Positions 11,313 to 18,935 of a stretch of DNA of 64,000 nucleotides are shown one piece after another (within the stretch, counting starts at the first letter, position 1; each line of letters begins with the position of its first letter). The notes beneath the pieces are model-generated. The model was not told where the DNA came from and ran no database searches. It saw nothing but the letters and a program-made list of their open reading frames with translations. The position numbers and the translations under genes are program-made. The DNA lies in assembly GCF_029813115.1 (NCBI RefSeq), contig NZ_JAPZDS010000018.1:1-64000 (forward strand), in the 5' to 3' direction. This DNA comes from Aureimonas sp. SK2 (lineage in GTDB: Bacteria; Pseudomonadota; Alphaproteobacteria; Rhizobiales; Rhizobiaceae).

Positions 11313-11325
11313 TGGTTGCGGGGGC
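11313..11325. other. attL core
   Basis: TGGTTGCGGGGGC, identical to the 3' end of tRNA-fMet at 58210-58222. Left of it is host DNA with the tRNA terminator. Right of it is phage DNA that does not match the tRNA body, so this is the junction lacking the tRNA. Confidence 0.88.
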
Positions 11326-11410
11326 GCGCAGCAGTCGAAACCACGAACCTCTGACGTCAATTGTCATCCCGCTTCGTTCCCATGGGTTCGGCTGGACGAA
11401 ATCGGCGTAG
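11326..11410 (+). other. Displaced phage 3' end of the integrase gene
   Basis: If the prophage is joined in silico at the 13-base core, the integrase frame continues from 58222 into 11326 and stays open for 27 codons (RSSRNHEPLTSIV and on, ending WTKSA) to the TAG at 11408-11410. In the integrated state this segment has no start and is silent. Confidence 0.7.
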
Positions 11411-11413
11411 GCA

Positions 11414-11707
11414 ATGGGCAAGACCGATTCCCCTCAATCGCCGAGGGCAAGCTTTGCCGACAATGAGTCGTCCACTAGTGCTGCGAGTTCCGTGTTCACA
11501 GAGGATGATGTCAAGCTTGCGCTATTGCAGGCGATCGAGAAGTCAGGATCGCAACAGGCCTTCGCAGAGGCAACAGGCTTTTCAAAGCAGTATGTCAACA
11601 ACGTAGTACGATTGCATCGGCGTAAGGCAATCAGCGATGCGTTGGTACGAGCGCTTGGGTTTAGGCGGGAGGTCGTTTACTTTCAAAATAAAAAAGGCGA
11701 CCCTTAG
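11414..11707 (+). CDS. Small XRE/Cro-like helix-turn-helix protein
   Basis: 97 aa with one predicted HTH: LALLQAIEKSGSQQAFAEATG followed by FSKQYVNNVVRLHRRKAISDALV. The ATG at 11414 starts 4 bases after the displaced integrase stop, so on the circular phage it would follow the integrase directly and could act as its regulator or excision partner. That role is inferred from position; the sequence only shows a DNA-binding fold. Confidence 0.75.
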   Translation: MGKTDSPQSPRASFADNESSTSAASSVFTEDDVKLALLQAIEKSGSQQAFAEATGFSKQYVNNVVRLHRRKAISDALVRALGFRREVVYFQNKKGDP

Positions 11708-11715
11708 GCCGCCTT
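11694..11715 (-). terminator. Terminator of the RTX-type gene
   Basis: Inverted repeat AAGGCG (11694-11699) / CGCCTT (11710-11715). On the minus strand it is followed by TTTTTTATTTT, and it lies 25 bases past the stop of the leftward RTX gene. It overlaps the end of the XRE gene on the other strand. Confidence 0.75.
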
Positions 11716-11739
11716 CTCTGCTTCAATTCAGATGCCGTG

Positions 11740-14553
11740 TTAGGCAACCGAACCGATGTTGTCGGTGGTCAGGGTGTCGAAGGCAGCCTGGGTATTAAGG
11801 TTGTTGACCTGGCCCAGAAGGGTGATCGTTCCAGTGGTCGTGCCGGCATCCGTATCATGAATGATGTGAGCCGAGTTGGTCGTGGTGTTGAAGTAGATGT
11901 ACACCATGTCCTGACCGTCGGTCGTAACCCGACCTGCGACAGCAGCGTCCGCCAAGGCGTCGGTAGCATAGCCCGCACCGGTAAGCACGACGATCTCATC
12001 GGAGCTGGCAACAGCCAGACCGCTAAGCGCGCCGACGTACTCAGTATTGCCAGCCAGGCCATACGACGAGATGTCGAAGATCAGGCTGTCGCCACCATTA
12101 CCGGCCGTGAAGCCGCTGATCGTGTCCGTACCGGAAGCCGCAACCGTGATCGACGATGTGCCGGTCGTGTCAAGAGTTCCGAAATAGACCAGATCGGTTG
12201 CAGCGGCGGTTTCCGTCAGGCTGATCGAGTCGTTACCAGCACCGGCAAAGATCGAGTCCGCACCAGCACCACCCACGATGGTGTCAGCCACCGTGCTGCC
12301 GACGAGCGAGTCTGCACCGATACCACCGGTAATGGAGACAGAACCGGTCGACGTTTCTGCGCCGAACGTAAGCTGCGTGGTGTTCGCGCCGTTGATGACC
12401 GAGGTCGCCGACGTCGAAGCGTTAGTGAAGCCAGTGACGTTGAACGTGCCGGTGTCGAACGTGACGTTCTCGAAGCCAGTGATCCCAGCGCCGATTGCCG
12501 TAGCAGTGTTCGACCCAGCCGTGACGAGCAGGGTATCCGTGCCGTCACCACCGCTGATGGTGACATTGGCGGCGGAAAGCTGAGCCTGCTGCACGATCAC
12601 CTGATCGTTGCCGGCGCCAGCGTAGATCGTGTCCTGACCACCGCCCGCTACGATCGAGTCATTGCCCGCGCCGGTGATGATCAGTTCGGCATTCGCCGTA
12701 CCGGTCACGCTCGCGTTCGTCACGCCAAGCTGCAGGTAAGCAGTCGTCGCGCTCGTGGCCGTAGCAGTTGCCGCGGTCACAGTGTCAGCGGCAGCGCCGA
12801 CGCCGAACGCAAGGGTCGCACCGAACTCTGCCACAACGAGGCTATTCGCCGCGTTCTGGAAGGTAATGGTGTTGCCACCAACGACCAACAGAGCGTCATT
12901 GCCGCTGGCGCGCGTACCAGCAGTACCGGGCGCAGCCACGGCACCGATGCCGCCGGCAGCCGACGTAAGGGCAACGCGATCAGCAACCGCACCACCGGTG
13001 TAGTCGGCAATCGTCTTGTTGCCGGTACCGTTGATCACGATCGTGTCCTGACCAGCGCCACCGAACACGGTGTCAAGGCCATCGCCGGTCGAGATGGTGT
13101 CATTACCGCCGTTACCGTAGAGCACGCTGTTGCCAGCGCCGCCACGGATCACGTCAGCAGCGTCTGCCGAGTCGTTGATGCTCTCACCGCCGAGAACCGT
13201 GGCGGTGCCGACGAAGTTGCGGATGTCGATCACGTCGTTGCCGGCACCGCCAGCGACGTTCAGCGTCGAAGCAGCCGTGAAGCCGAAAGCAGCCTGACCG
13301 CCGGTCACGGAGACGAAGTCGTTGCCAGCGCCGCCGAAGACGGAGTTGGCGCCGAGGTTACCACCGGTGCCGAGGGTGATCGTGTCGTTGCCACCGTTGC
13401 CGTAGATGGCATTGTTGCCGGTGGACGTGACGTTGATCGTGTCAGCCGAGTCCGTCGCATCGTTGATGCCGGCGCCGCCGAAGATCGTGTGGCTGCCAGC
13501 GCCCGAGACATTGAACGTGTCCGAGTCAGCGTTGCCGTACAGGGTGCTGTTGCCAGCGCCCGAAACGTTCACGGTGTCGTTGCCCGAGCCACCGAACACG
13601 GTGTTGTTGCTCGTCGCGATCGAACCGGCGAGGGTGATCGTGTCCGCGCCAGCGTTGCCGTACACCAGGTTGTTGCCGGTGCCGTTGACGCTAATCGTAT
13701 CGGCGCCGTCCACGGTGTCCGTGATGGCCGAACCACCAAAGATCGTGTTGTTGCCGTTGCCGGTCACCGTGATGCTGTCGGAGTCGGCGTTGCCGAACAC
13801 CTGATTAGCGCCACCGCCGTTGACGGAGATCGTGTCGTTACCGAGACCGCCGAAGACCGAGTTGTTGCCCGACGAGAAGACGTTGAGCGTGTCGGTGCCG
13901 GCGTTGCCGTAGATCGCGGCGCTACCAGCGACCGAATTGGTCGAGGTACCGACGTTGATCGTGTCAGCGCTGGAGTCCGTCGTGTCGGTGATCGCACCAC
14001 CGCCGTAGACGGTAGCGGTCTGACCAGCGAGCGGGTTGACGGTGATGTTGTCGGCGCCCACGCCGCCAGCAACCAGGTCGTTACCCGAACCCGAGTTGAT
14101 GTTGTCGTCACCGCCGTTGCCGTAGATGCGGTCGTTGCCGGTGCCGGACGTGATCACGTCCGACTCATCGGCCGCGTCGAACAGGCCCGAGCCGCCGAAG
14201 ATCAGGTTGTCGCCGTTGTTGCCCGTGATGGCATCCGAACCGCCGAGGCCCATCAGGATGTCGGCATTCGCGGTGCCGGTGAGCGTGTTCGCACCAGCAT
14301 CAGCGATCGACGCGACAGCGCCATCACCGATGATGACCGAGCCGCCGCCCTGCAGGACGAAGTTGGCGGTCGCGAGCTGCGCAAGCGTAACGCTGGCGAT
14401 CGTCAGCGAAGTCGCACCGGTCTGGATGACGACGTTGGCGCCCTGCTGCGAAATGTTCGTGATCGCAGAGGTTGCGACGTTCAGCGTGTAGACGTCGGAA
14501 GCGGCATAGGTCGTCGTCTGCGACGCCGTGCCGTTGTAGGTCAAGCTAGCCAT
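11740..14553 (-). CDS. RTX-type calcium-binding repeat protein (prophage cargo)
   Basis: A 937-aa acidic, Cys-free protein rich in Gly, Asn, Asp, Thr and Ser. From about residue 90 on it carries irregular RTX nonapeptides (GGSGNDTVNV, GGAGNDFVSV, AGAGNDSISL) mixed with YGN-x-G-x-D strands, expected to fold as Ca-loaded beta rolls. There is no Sec signal at the ATG (MASLTYNG, 14553). The C-terminal region (TDTISGFTAGNGGDSLIFDI, then LLGQVNNLNT) resembles type I secretion ends, so surface display or secretion by a host T1SS is plausible. No transporter genes are nearby. Adhesin, S-layer-like protein and phage-exclusion coat are all possible; the role is unknown. Confidence 0.85.
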   Translation of the reverse strand: MASLTYNGTASQTTTYAASDVYTLNVATSAITNISQQGANVVIQTGATSLTIASVTLAQLATANFVLQGGGSVIIGDGAVASIADAGANTLTGTANADILMGLGGSDAITGNNGDNLIFGGSGLFDAADESDVITSGTGNDRIYGNGGDDNINSGSGNDLVAGGVGADNITVNPLAGQTATVYGGGAITDTTDSSADTINVGTSTNSVAGSAAIYGNAGTDTLNVFSSGNNSVFGGLGNDTISVNGGGANQVFGNADSDSITVTGNGNNTIFGGSAITDTVDGADTISVNGTGNNLVYGNAGADTITLAGSIATSNNTVFGGSGNDTVNVSGAGNSTLYGNADSDTFNVSGAGSHTIFGGAGINDATDSADTINVTSTGNNAIYGNGGNDTITLGTGGNLGANSVFGGAGNDFVSVTGGQAAFGFTAASTLNVAGGAGNDVIDIRNFVGTATVLGGESINDSADAADVIRGGAGNSVLYGNGGNDTISTGDGLDTVFGGAGQDTIVINGTGNKTIADYTGGAVADRVALTSAAGGIGAVAAPGTAGTRASGNDALLVVGGNTITFQNAANSLVVAEFGATLAFGVGAAADTVTAATATATSATTAYLQLGVTNASVTGTANAELIITGAGNDSIVAGGGQDTIYAGAGNDQVIVQQAQLSAANVTISGGDGTDTLLVTAGSNTATAIGAGITGFENVTFDTGTFNVTGFTNASTSATSVINGANTTQLTFGAETSTGSVSITGGIGADSLVGSTVADTIVGGAGADSIFAGAGNDSISLTETAAATDLVYFGTLDTTGTSSITVAASGTDTISGFTAGNGGDSLIFDISSYGLAGNTEYVGALSGLAVASSDEIVVLTGAGYATDALADAAVAGRVTTDGQDMVYIYFNTTTNSAHIIHDTDAGTTTGTITLLGQVNNLNTQAAFDTLTTDNIGSVA

Positions 14554-14968
14554 TGGTTCTCCTGGAGCCCAAAAGTCGGTCAAGGTGCGAGCGTGCACAC
14601 TGCGCACCCTCCCCTGCATGCGAGTCTCTTACCAAGCGGTAATCGACCCATGCCAAAGGACGTATGCATAACGGCATACCCCAGAGCAAGCGTGTTCCGT
14701 ATCAGATGCTCCGCCACCTACTTTGTGTGATGCACAAGCGCCACACGGCAAGACAGGTTCGGTTAAGGTTCCGAGATTTCAACACAATTCCCCGAACCCG
14801 TGGGTTTCAGGGCTTCTGGCTGCCAGCGGGATGGATTTGTGACGGCTTGACCCCGCTAAGTGCCCCCCTGACACTCAGCGTTGCAGCATCAATTTCGCGC
14901 AGCTGCACTCGAAAAGCGTGATGATCAGCTCTAGCCGCGATGTCTAAGCGGTCAATGACGAGAGGTCC
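14554..14968. other. Divergent intergenic region of the cargo
   Basis: 415 bases between the start of the RTX gene and the methyltransferase, lower in GC than the flanking phage genes. It must hold both promoters. Short open frames here lack ribosome sites and recognisable sequence. No clear inverted repeat was found. Confidence 0.5.
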
Positions 14969-15646
14969 ATGTCCCTCCTGCCCTACGATAACGTCGCAAG
15001 AAGGCTCGTCGCACTTCAATGCCACCGTGACACAGCGGGCGGCAATGTAAGCGAAATAGGCGCCCTGCAGCGAGACCATCTCGTTGCCGATGGCCTTCGT
15101 CCCAGCGACAAGCTGGTTGATTTCGGCTGCGACTCTCCCGGTGTAAAAATCGCTCTTTCGTCTTATCTCAATTCTGGTAACATTTATGGTATTGATTATA
15201 TAGCGGCGCTACTCGCTGATGGCTATGACCCGACACCCAGCTATCATGCTTTAACGGGTCGCCCTAAGCTAAGGAACGTCGGCAACGAGCGAAATTTCCT
15301 TTCACCGTTCGAAGGAGTGTTATTCGACGCTGCGCTGGCGCGAGACGTCTTTACACACCTGCCAATTAATCACTTGCGTCTGTGCCTTGCTAGCTTGCAT
15401 CCTCGCATGCGCACGGGCGGGCGCTTCTATTGCAGCCTCTTTATTGCGCAAGACGATGTCGACTTTAGCGCCTCAATTCGACAGCCGCCACACGGCGAGG
15501 TCGAGACCTTCTCCTACTGCGATCCGTTCCACGTATGGGAACGAGACATCCACTTCGCGATGGAAGGCCTCGCTTGGCGTCTGGACGGCATCCATTCTTG
15601 GAACCACCCGCGGGGTCAGCAGATGGCCCACTTCGTCGCGGTCTAG
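14969..15646 (+). CDS. Class I SAM-dependent methyltransferase-like protein (cargo)
   Basis: 225 aa from the ATG at 14969, with a CGAGAGG ribosome site. Motif I appears as LVDFGCDSPGVKIA (a usual form is VDxGCGxG, here CDSPG), followed by an acidic loop GNIYGIDYI, motif LFDAALARDVFTHLP and LRTGGRFYCSLF-like MRTGGRFYCSLF. The middle of the gene is AT-rich compared with its neighbours, a sign of separate origin. The substrate is unknown: a DNA target is unlikely, since no DPPY/NPPY-type motif is seen, and a small molecule, glycan or protein is more probable. Confidence 0.72.
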   Translation: MSLLPYDNVARRLVALQCHRDTAGGNVSEIGALQRDHLVADGLRPSDKLVDFGCDSPGVKIALSSYLNSGNIYGIDYIAALLADGYDPTPSYHALTGRPKLRNVGNERNFLSPFEGVLFDAALARDVFTHLPINHLRLCLASLHPRMRTGGRFYCSLFIAQDDVDFSASIRQPPHGEVETFSYCDPFHVWERDIHFAMEGLAWRLDGIHSWNHPRGQQMAHFVAV

Positions 15647-15662
15647 CGTCGAGGAAGGCACC

Positions 15663-16061
15663 ATGATGGCCGAGGGCATCGAGGTTCACCTGGGCAAGCG
15701 CGTTCTCGAACGCCGCCAGGAACTGAGCTGGAGTCAGAACGGTCTCGCGAAGGAACTCGGCATCAGCACGCCGCAGCTCCGGAAGTACGAGGCCGGCGCA
15801 AACCGCATCGGCGCGGAGACGCTCTACAAGCTCGCGATCCTCCTCGACGTCGAAGTCGGCTATTTCTACGAGGGACTGCCAGGTGTCGAGGCGCGCGGCT
15901 CGATCCGCAAAGGCCAATGGTCGATCGTCAAGCACGCCGAGAGTTTGGAGGCGATCTCCGACGCGGAGGTGCGCAAGATCCTCCTGGCGCTGATCGACCG
16001 CGCAACCCCACCGACCATGAACGCTGAGCGGGAAGGCGGGCGCCGTGCCGAAAACCCCTAG
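15663..16061 (+). CDS. XRE-family regulator, first of a tandem pair
   Basis: 132 aa. The HTH_3 domain spans about residues 8-65: LGKRVLERRQELSWSQNGLAKELG and ISTPQLRKYEAGANRIGAETLYKLAILLDV, followed by YFYEGL. An AGGAAGG ribosome site precedes the ATG at 15663. It overlaps the next gene by 17 bases. The pair share architecture and are probably paralogues. They do not belong to the Cro/CI switch, so they may control cargo or host genes. Confidence 0.82.
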   Translation: MMAEGIEVHLGKRVLERRQELSWSQNGLAKELGISTPQLRKYEAGANRIGAETLYKLAILLDVEVGYFYEGLPGVEARGSIRKGQWSIVKHAESLEAISDAEVRKILLALIDRATPPTMNAEREGGRRAENP

Positions 16062-16398
16062 CAGCATTCATCTCGGATCCAACCTGCGCGACCTTCGCCA
16101 GCAGGCCGGCCTGACGATGGCTGAGCTGGGTGAAAAACTTGAGATCCCCCATCAGCAGATTCAGCGATACGAGACCGGCCTCAATGCGATGAGCGCGAGT
16201 ATGCTCTATCGATTGAGCCAAGCGCTCGGCTGTGACGTTCGGAGGTTCTACGCCGGCCTCGAGGAGAACCCCGAGATCGAGCGGACCCATAACCTGCATT
16301 GGACGACGCTGGAAATGGCGGAGCGTCTGGAGGCGCTGCCGGAGGGTGAATTGAAGGACGGGCTCAAGCTCGTGATTTCAGCCCTCGGCAACAGCTAG
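16045..16398 (+). CDS. XRE-family regulator, second of a tandem pair
   Basis: 117 aa from a GTG at 16045 preceded by GGGAAGG. HTH_3: LGSNLRDLRQQAGLTMAELGEKLEIPHQQIQRYETGLNAMSASMLYRLSQALG, then RFYAGLEE. It aligns along its length with the preceding protein, including the F-Y-x-G-L end of the domain and a C-terminal helix. Translation is likely coupled through the overlap. Confidence 0.82.
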   Translation: MPKTPSSIHLGSNLRDLRQQAGLTMAELGEKLEIPHQQIQRYETGLNAMSASMLYRLSQALGCDVRRFYAGLEENPEIERTHNLHWTTLEMAERLEALPEGELKDGLKLVISALGNS

Positions 16399-16435
16399 GC
16401 GAGCCCGTCACCGCTGAAGGCGGAATGACCGCGCC

Positions 16436-16780
16436 TCACATCGCCACGTCCTTCCAGACCGGCCGCCGCACGATGCGGATGGAATGCAGCCGGCGCAGCA
16501 CCTTCCCCTCCTTTTCAGACGCCGCCATGTTGCGTCCCTCGACTTCCATGTAGTCCGGTCGACCGCACTCCTCGCATTTCAGGCGCCGACGCAGGCCGTC
16601 GATCTCGACATCACCCAGCAGCAGACGCATGTCGCCAGGGTCGTAGTACCGCACCTGCCGGCAGAAGTTGCAGGTGACACGGATGACTAGGCCGAGCTGT
16701 TGAGCGCGGTGCAGAAACAGGCCATCGTTATCGCGCGAGGGCATCGAGAACGGATAGAGAACGCCGCGATGATTCGACAA
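16436..16780 (-). CDS. Small zinc-ribbon protein
   Basis: Up to 114 aa. Two CxxC pairs (CNFC and CEEC, about 36 residues apart) should bind zinc. The family of such short CNFC-CEEC proteins is common in Hyphomicrobiales genomes and prophages; its function is not known to me. The longest frame starts with a TTG at 16780 that has no clear ribosome site; an internal ATG at 16744 is an alternative. Confidence 0.65.
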   Translation of the reverse strand: MSNHRGVLYPFSMPSRDNDGLFLHRAQQLGLVIRVTCNFCRQVRYYDPGDMRLLLGDVEIDGLRRRLKCEECGRPDYMEVEGRNMAASEKEGKVLRRLHSIRIVRRPVWKDVAM

Positions 16781-16788
16781 GGCCGATC

Positions 16789-17013
16789 ATGAGCGATGAC
16801 CGACATCCCTCCCGGCCGGGGGCCGACGACCCGATCGCCTACGCGGACTGGTGCACGCGCAAGGAAACCCGCGAGTACGTCGGAGCCCGGTTGATGCTGA
16901 TCGCGCGTGGCGTGGTCCCTGGTCCCGATCCCATCCAGCAGCTCGCCGAACTGGAGATCATCGACATCGTCACCGGCCGCGGGTCGATCAAGGATGGCAA
17001 CTGTCCAACGTAG
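16789..17013 (+). CDS. Small hypothetical protein
   Basis: 74 aa (ATG 16789), divergent from the zinc-ribbon gene. Helical segment ETREYVGARLMLIARGVVPGPDPIQQLAELEIIDIV. No domain recognised. The coding call rests on amino-acid composition and position only. Confidence 0.5.
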   Translation: MSDDRHPSRPGADDPIAYADWCTRKETREYVGARLMLIARGVVPGPDPIQQLAELEIIDIVTGRGSIKDGNCPT

Positions 17014-17138
17014 AAATCTGCGGGTCGTCGCAGAAACCGACACGATCGGTAGCGGTCCTTTCCCAAACCGTGCGTCCGCCAGAACAAACACGGAAAGCCC
17101 CCGAACCGTTCGGTCCGGAGGCTCATTCCCAAACAGTT

Positions 17139-17160
17139 CCTTCGGCCTGGAGGCCGAAGG
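17139..17160 (-). terminator. Stem-loop at the end of the flagellin gene
   Basis: CCTTCGGCCT (17139-17148) pairs with AGGCCGAAGG (17151-17160), a 10-bp perfect stem with a 2-base centre, 23 bases past the flagellin stop. The T-run on the minus strand is poor (AACTGTTTGGG). Confidence 0.65.
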
Positions 17161-17182
17161 TCCCGTATCGAGGCTTTTGAGA

Positions 17183-18796
17183 TTAGCCGCGGAAGAGCGA
17201 CAGGACGTTCTGCGCCGACTGGTTGGCGATCGACAGAGCCTGCACACCGAGCTGCTGCTTGACCTGCAGAGCCTGGAGCTTGGTGGACTCCTCGTTCATG
17301 TCGGCGTCAACGAGGCCGGACACGCCCTTGTCGATCGTGTCCATCAGCGTGGTCACGAAGTCCTTCTGGAGCTCGATGCGCTTGCTGATCGCGCCCAGCG
17401 TCGAGGCCGACGCAGTGACCTTCGACAGCGCCGTATTAACGCTGTTGAGGTAGGTCGTCAGCTTGGCGCGGCTGGCCGTGGTGACGTCCAGCGTCAGGAT
17501 GCTCGTGCCGCGGCTTGCCGAAGCAACGGCGGTGCTCATCGTCGTCGCACCGGCCGCATGGAAGTCCACGTTCGCGCCGTCAACCTTTGCTTTCAGACCG
17601 GTGATGCCAGCCTGCGAGAGGGCCGTGTTGATCACTTTCGCATAGTCGTCGGCGTCGGAGATTTCGCCTGCTGGCGACAGACCAGAAGTCGCCAGCACGG
17701 TGGCCTGAGTGACGCTGAACTCCTTGGCGACGCCGTTCACAGTCACCTTGAAGTCGATCGAGTCGTTCCCATCGAGAAGGATCTTACCCGAACCAAACGC
17801 AGTGCCGTCCGTCTTAAGGCCCGCCGAGACGCCCGCGGTGGGCGTGTCAGCGACCATGCCACCATCGGCGGGCGCATTTCCAAGAACTACCGAGATGGTC
17901 TGGTTGTCGTTGCTGTCGATGCTTTCGAGCAGCACATTGTTGGCGTCCACCACCGTGACCGTGATGAGGGTCGACAGCGCCGGTGCACCCGACTGAGGAA
18001 CAGCATTGTCGATCAGCGTCTTCACAGCGGCTGTCGTGCCGTTGGCCGCAATGTTGTTCGCACCGCTGATCGTGTAGTTGTAGCCATTTACGGTGATCGT
18101 GGCGTTCAACGTCTGCGCATTGGCGGTGTCCACAGCGAAGCCCGATAGATTGGCGCTTGCCTTCGCGGCGGTGACGGTAGTGCCCGAAGCCACGGCTTCG
18201 ATGCCACCGATCAGCTGGTTACCGAGCTTGCCGCCGTCCAGGATGCCTTCCTTGGTGCCGCTGGCATCCGTCAGGGCGAAGGAGCCCGAGGCGATCTTGA
18301 TCGTGTCGAGCGTCACCGCACCGGACTTGTCGCGGTTGAACGAGGAGACGACCGTCTTCTCGGCGAGGTAGGACGACGACGAGGAGTCAATCGCCAGCCA
18401 GTTCTCGCCCGAGAAGCTCGAGGCCCCGGCGATCGCGGTCAGCTGCTTCTGCAGCTCCTTGATCTCGCTCTGGAGCGCGACCTTGTCGGCCGCGTCACCG
18501 CTGGCGGCGACGATCTTCTTCTTAATCTCGTCGAGGACGTCGGCGGCCTGGTTCAGGCCCTCGTAGGCAACGTCGACGGTGGCGCCGCCGAGGCCGAGCG
18601 CGTCGGAGACCGACGACAGGGCCTTGTTGTCGGACTTGAGGGTCGTGGAGATCGACCAGTAGGCCGCGTTGTCCTTGGCCTCGCCGATGCGAAGGCCGGT
18701 CGAGATACGCGCCTGAGTCGCGTCGAGATCGCGGTTGCTGGCCTGCAGCGTGCGGAGAGCGGACTGAGCGGCGCCGTTGAAGTTAACAGAAGACAT
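17183..18796 (-). CDS. Full-length flagellin (prophage cargo)
   Basis: A 537-aa flagellin from the ATG at 18796 (MSSVNFNGAAQSALRTLQAS). The conserved N-terminal D0/D1 helices run to about residue 150 (ISTGLRIGEAKDNAAYWSIS, GLNQAADVLDEIKKKIV). The C-terminal D1/D0 helices end SIANQSAQNVLSLFRG. The ~250-residue centre is Thr/Ser/Ala-rich and variable, the exposed filament surface. Both polymerisation ends are intact, so it should assemble in a host filament. Flagellar genes are otherwise absent from the window, and this gene lies well inside the prophage. Lysogeny could therefore add or swap a filament protein. Use as a virion protein is possible but less likely. Confidence 0.9.
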   Translation of the reverse strand: MSSVNFNGAAQSALRTLQASNRDLDATQARISTGLRIGEAKDNAAYWSISTTLKSDNKALSSVSDALGLGGATVDVAYEGLNQAADVLDEIKKKIVAASGDAADKVALQSEIKELQKQLTAIAGASSFSGENWLAIDSSSSSYLAEKTVVSSFNRDKSGAVTLDTIKIASGSFALTDASGTKEGILDGGKLGNQLIGGIEAVASGTTVTAAKASANLSGFAVDTANAQTLNATITVNGYNYTISGANNIAANGTTAAVKTLIDNAVPQSGAPALSTLITVTVVDANNVLLESIDSNDNQTISVVLGNAPADGGMVADTPTAGVSAGLKTDGTAFGSGKILLDGNDSIDFKVTVNGVAKEFSVTQATVLATSGLSPAGEISDADDYAKVINTALSQAGITGLKAKVDGANVDFHAAGATTMSTAVASASRGTSILTLDVTTASRAKLTTYLNSVNTALSKVTASASTLGAISKRIELQKDFVTTLMDTIDKGVSGLVDADMNEESTKLQALQVKQQLGVQALSIANQSAQNVLSLFRG

Positions 18797-18935
18797 GTAT
18801 TTCTTGTCCCGTAAAAGATACTGGTGGGACATGACGGATCGAACCGTCGAACCGAAGCAGTGGCCTCATGCCTGCGATCGTTACTCTTGATCGCTGCCGG
18901 TGAAGGCAAACTACCTCCGGTCTCTGAAGAAATTT

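Noticed and set aside
11740-14553. Repeated DNA resembling a repeat or CRISPR-like array
   Set aside because: The repetition follows the protein repeat in frame, with variable spacing and synonymous changes. There are no constant repeats with unique spacers.
11737-14730. A 997-codon open frame on the plus strand antisense to the RTX gene
   Set aside because: It mirrors the repetitive, GC-biased codons of the RTX gene and has no recognisable domain or ribosome site. The minus frame has clear RTX motifs.
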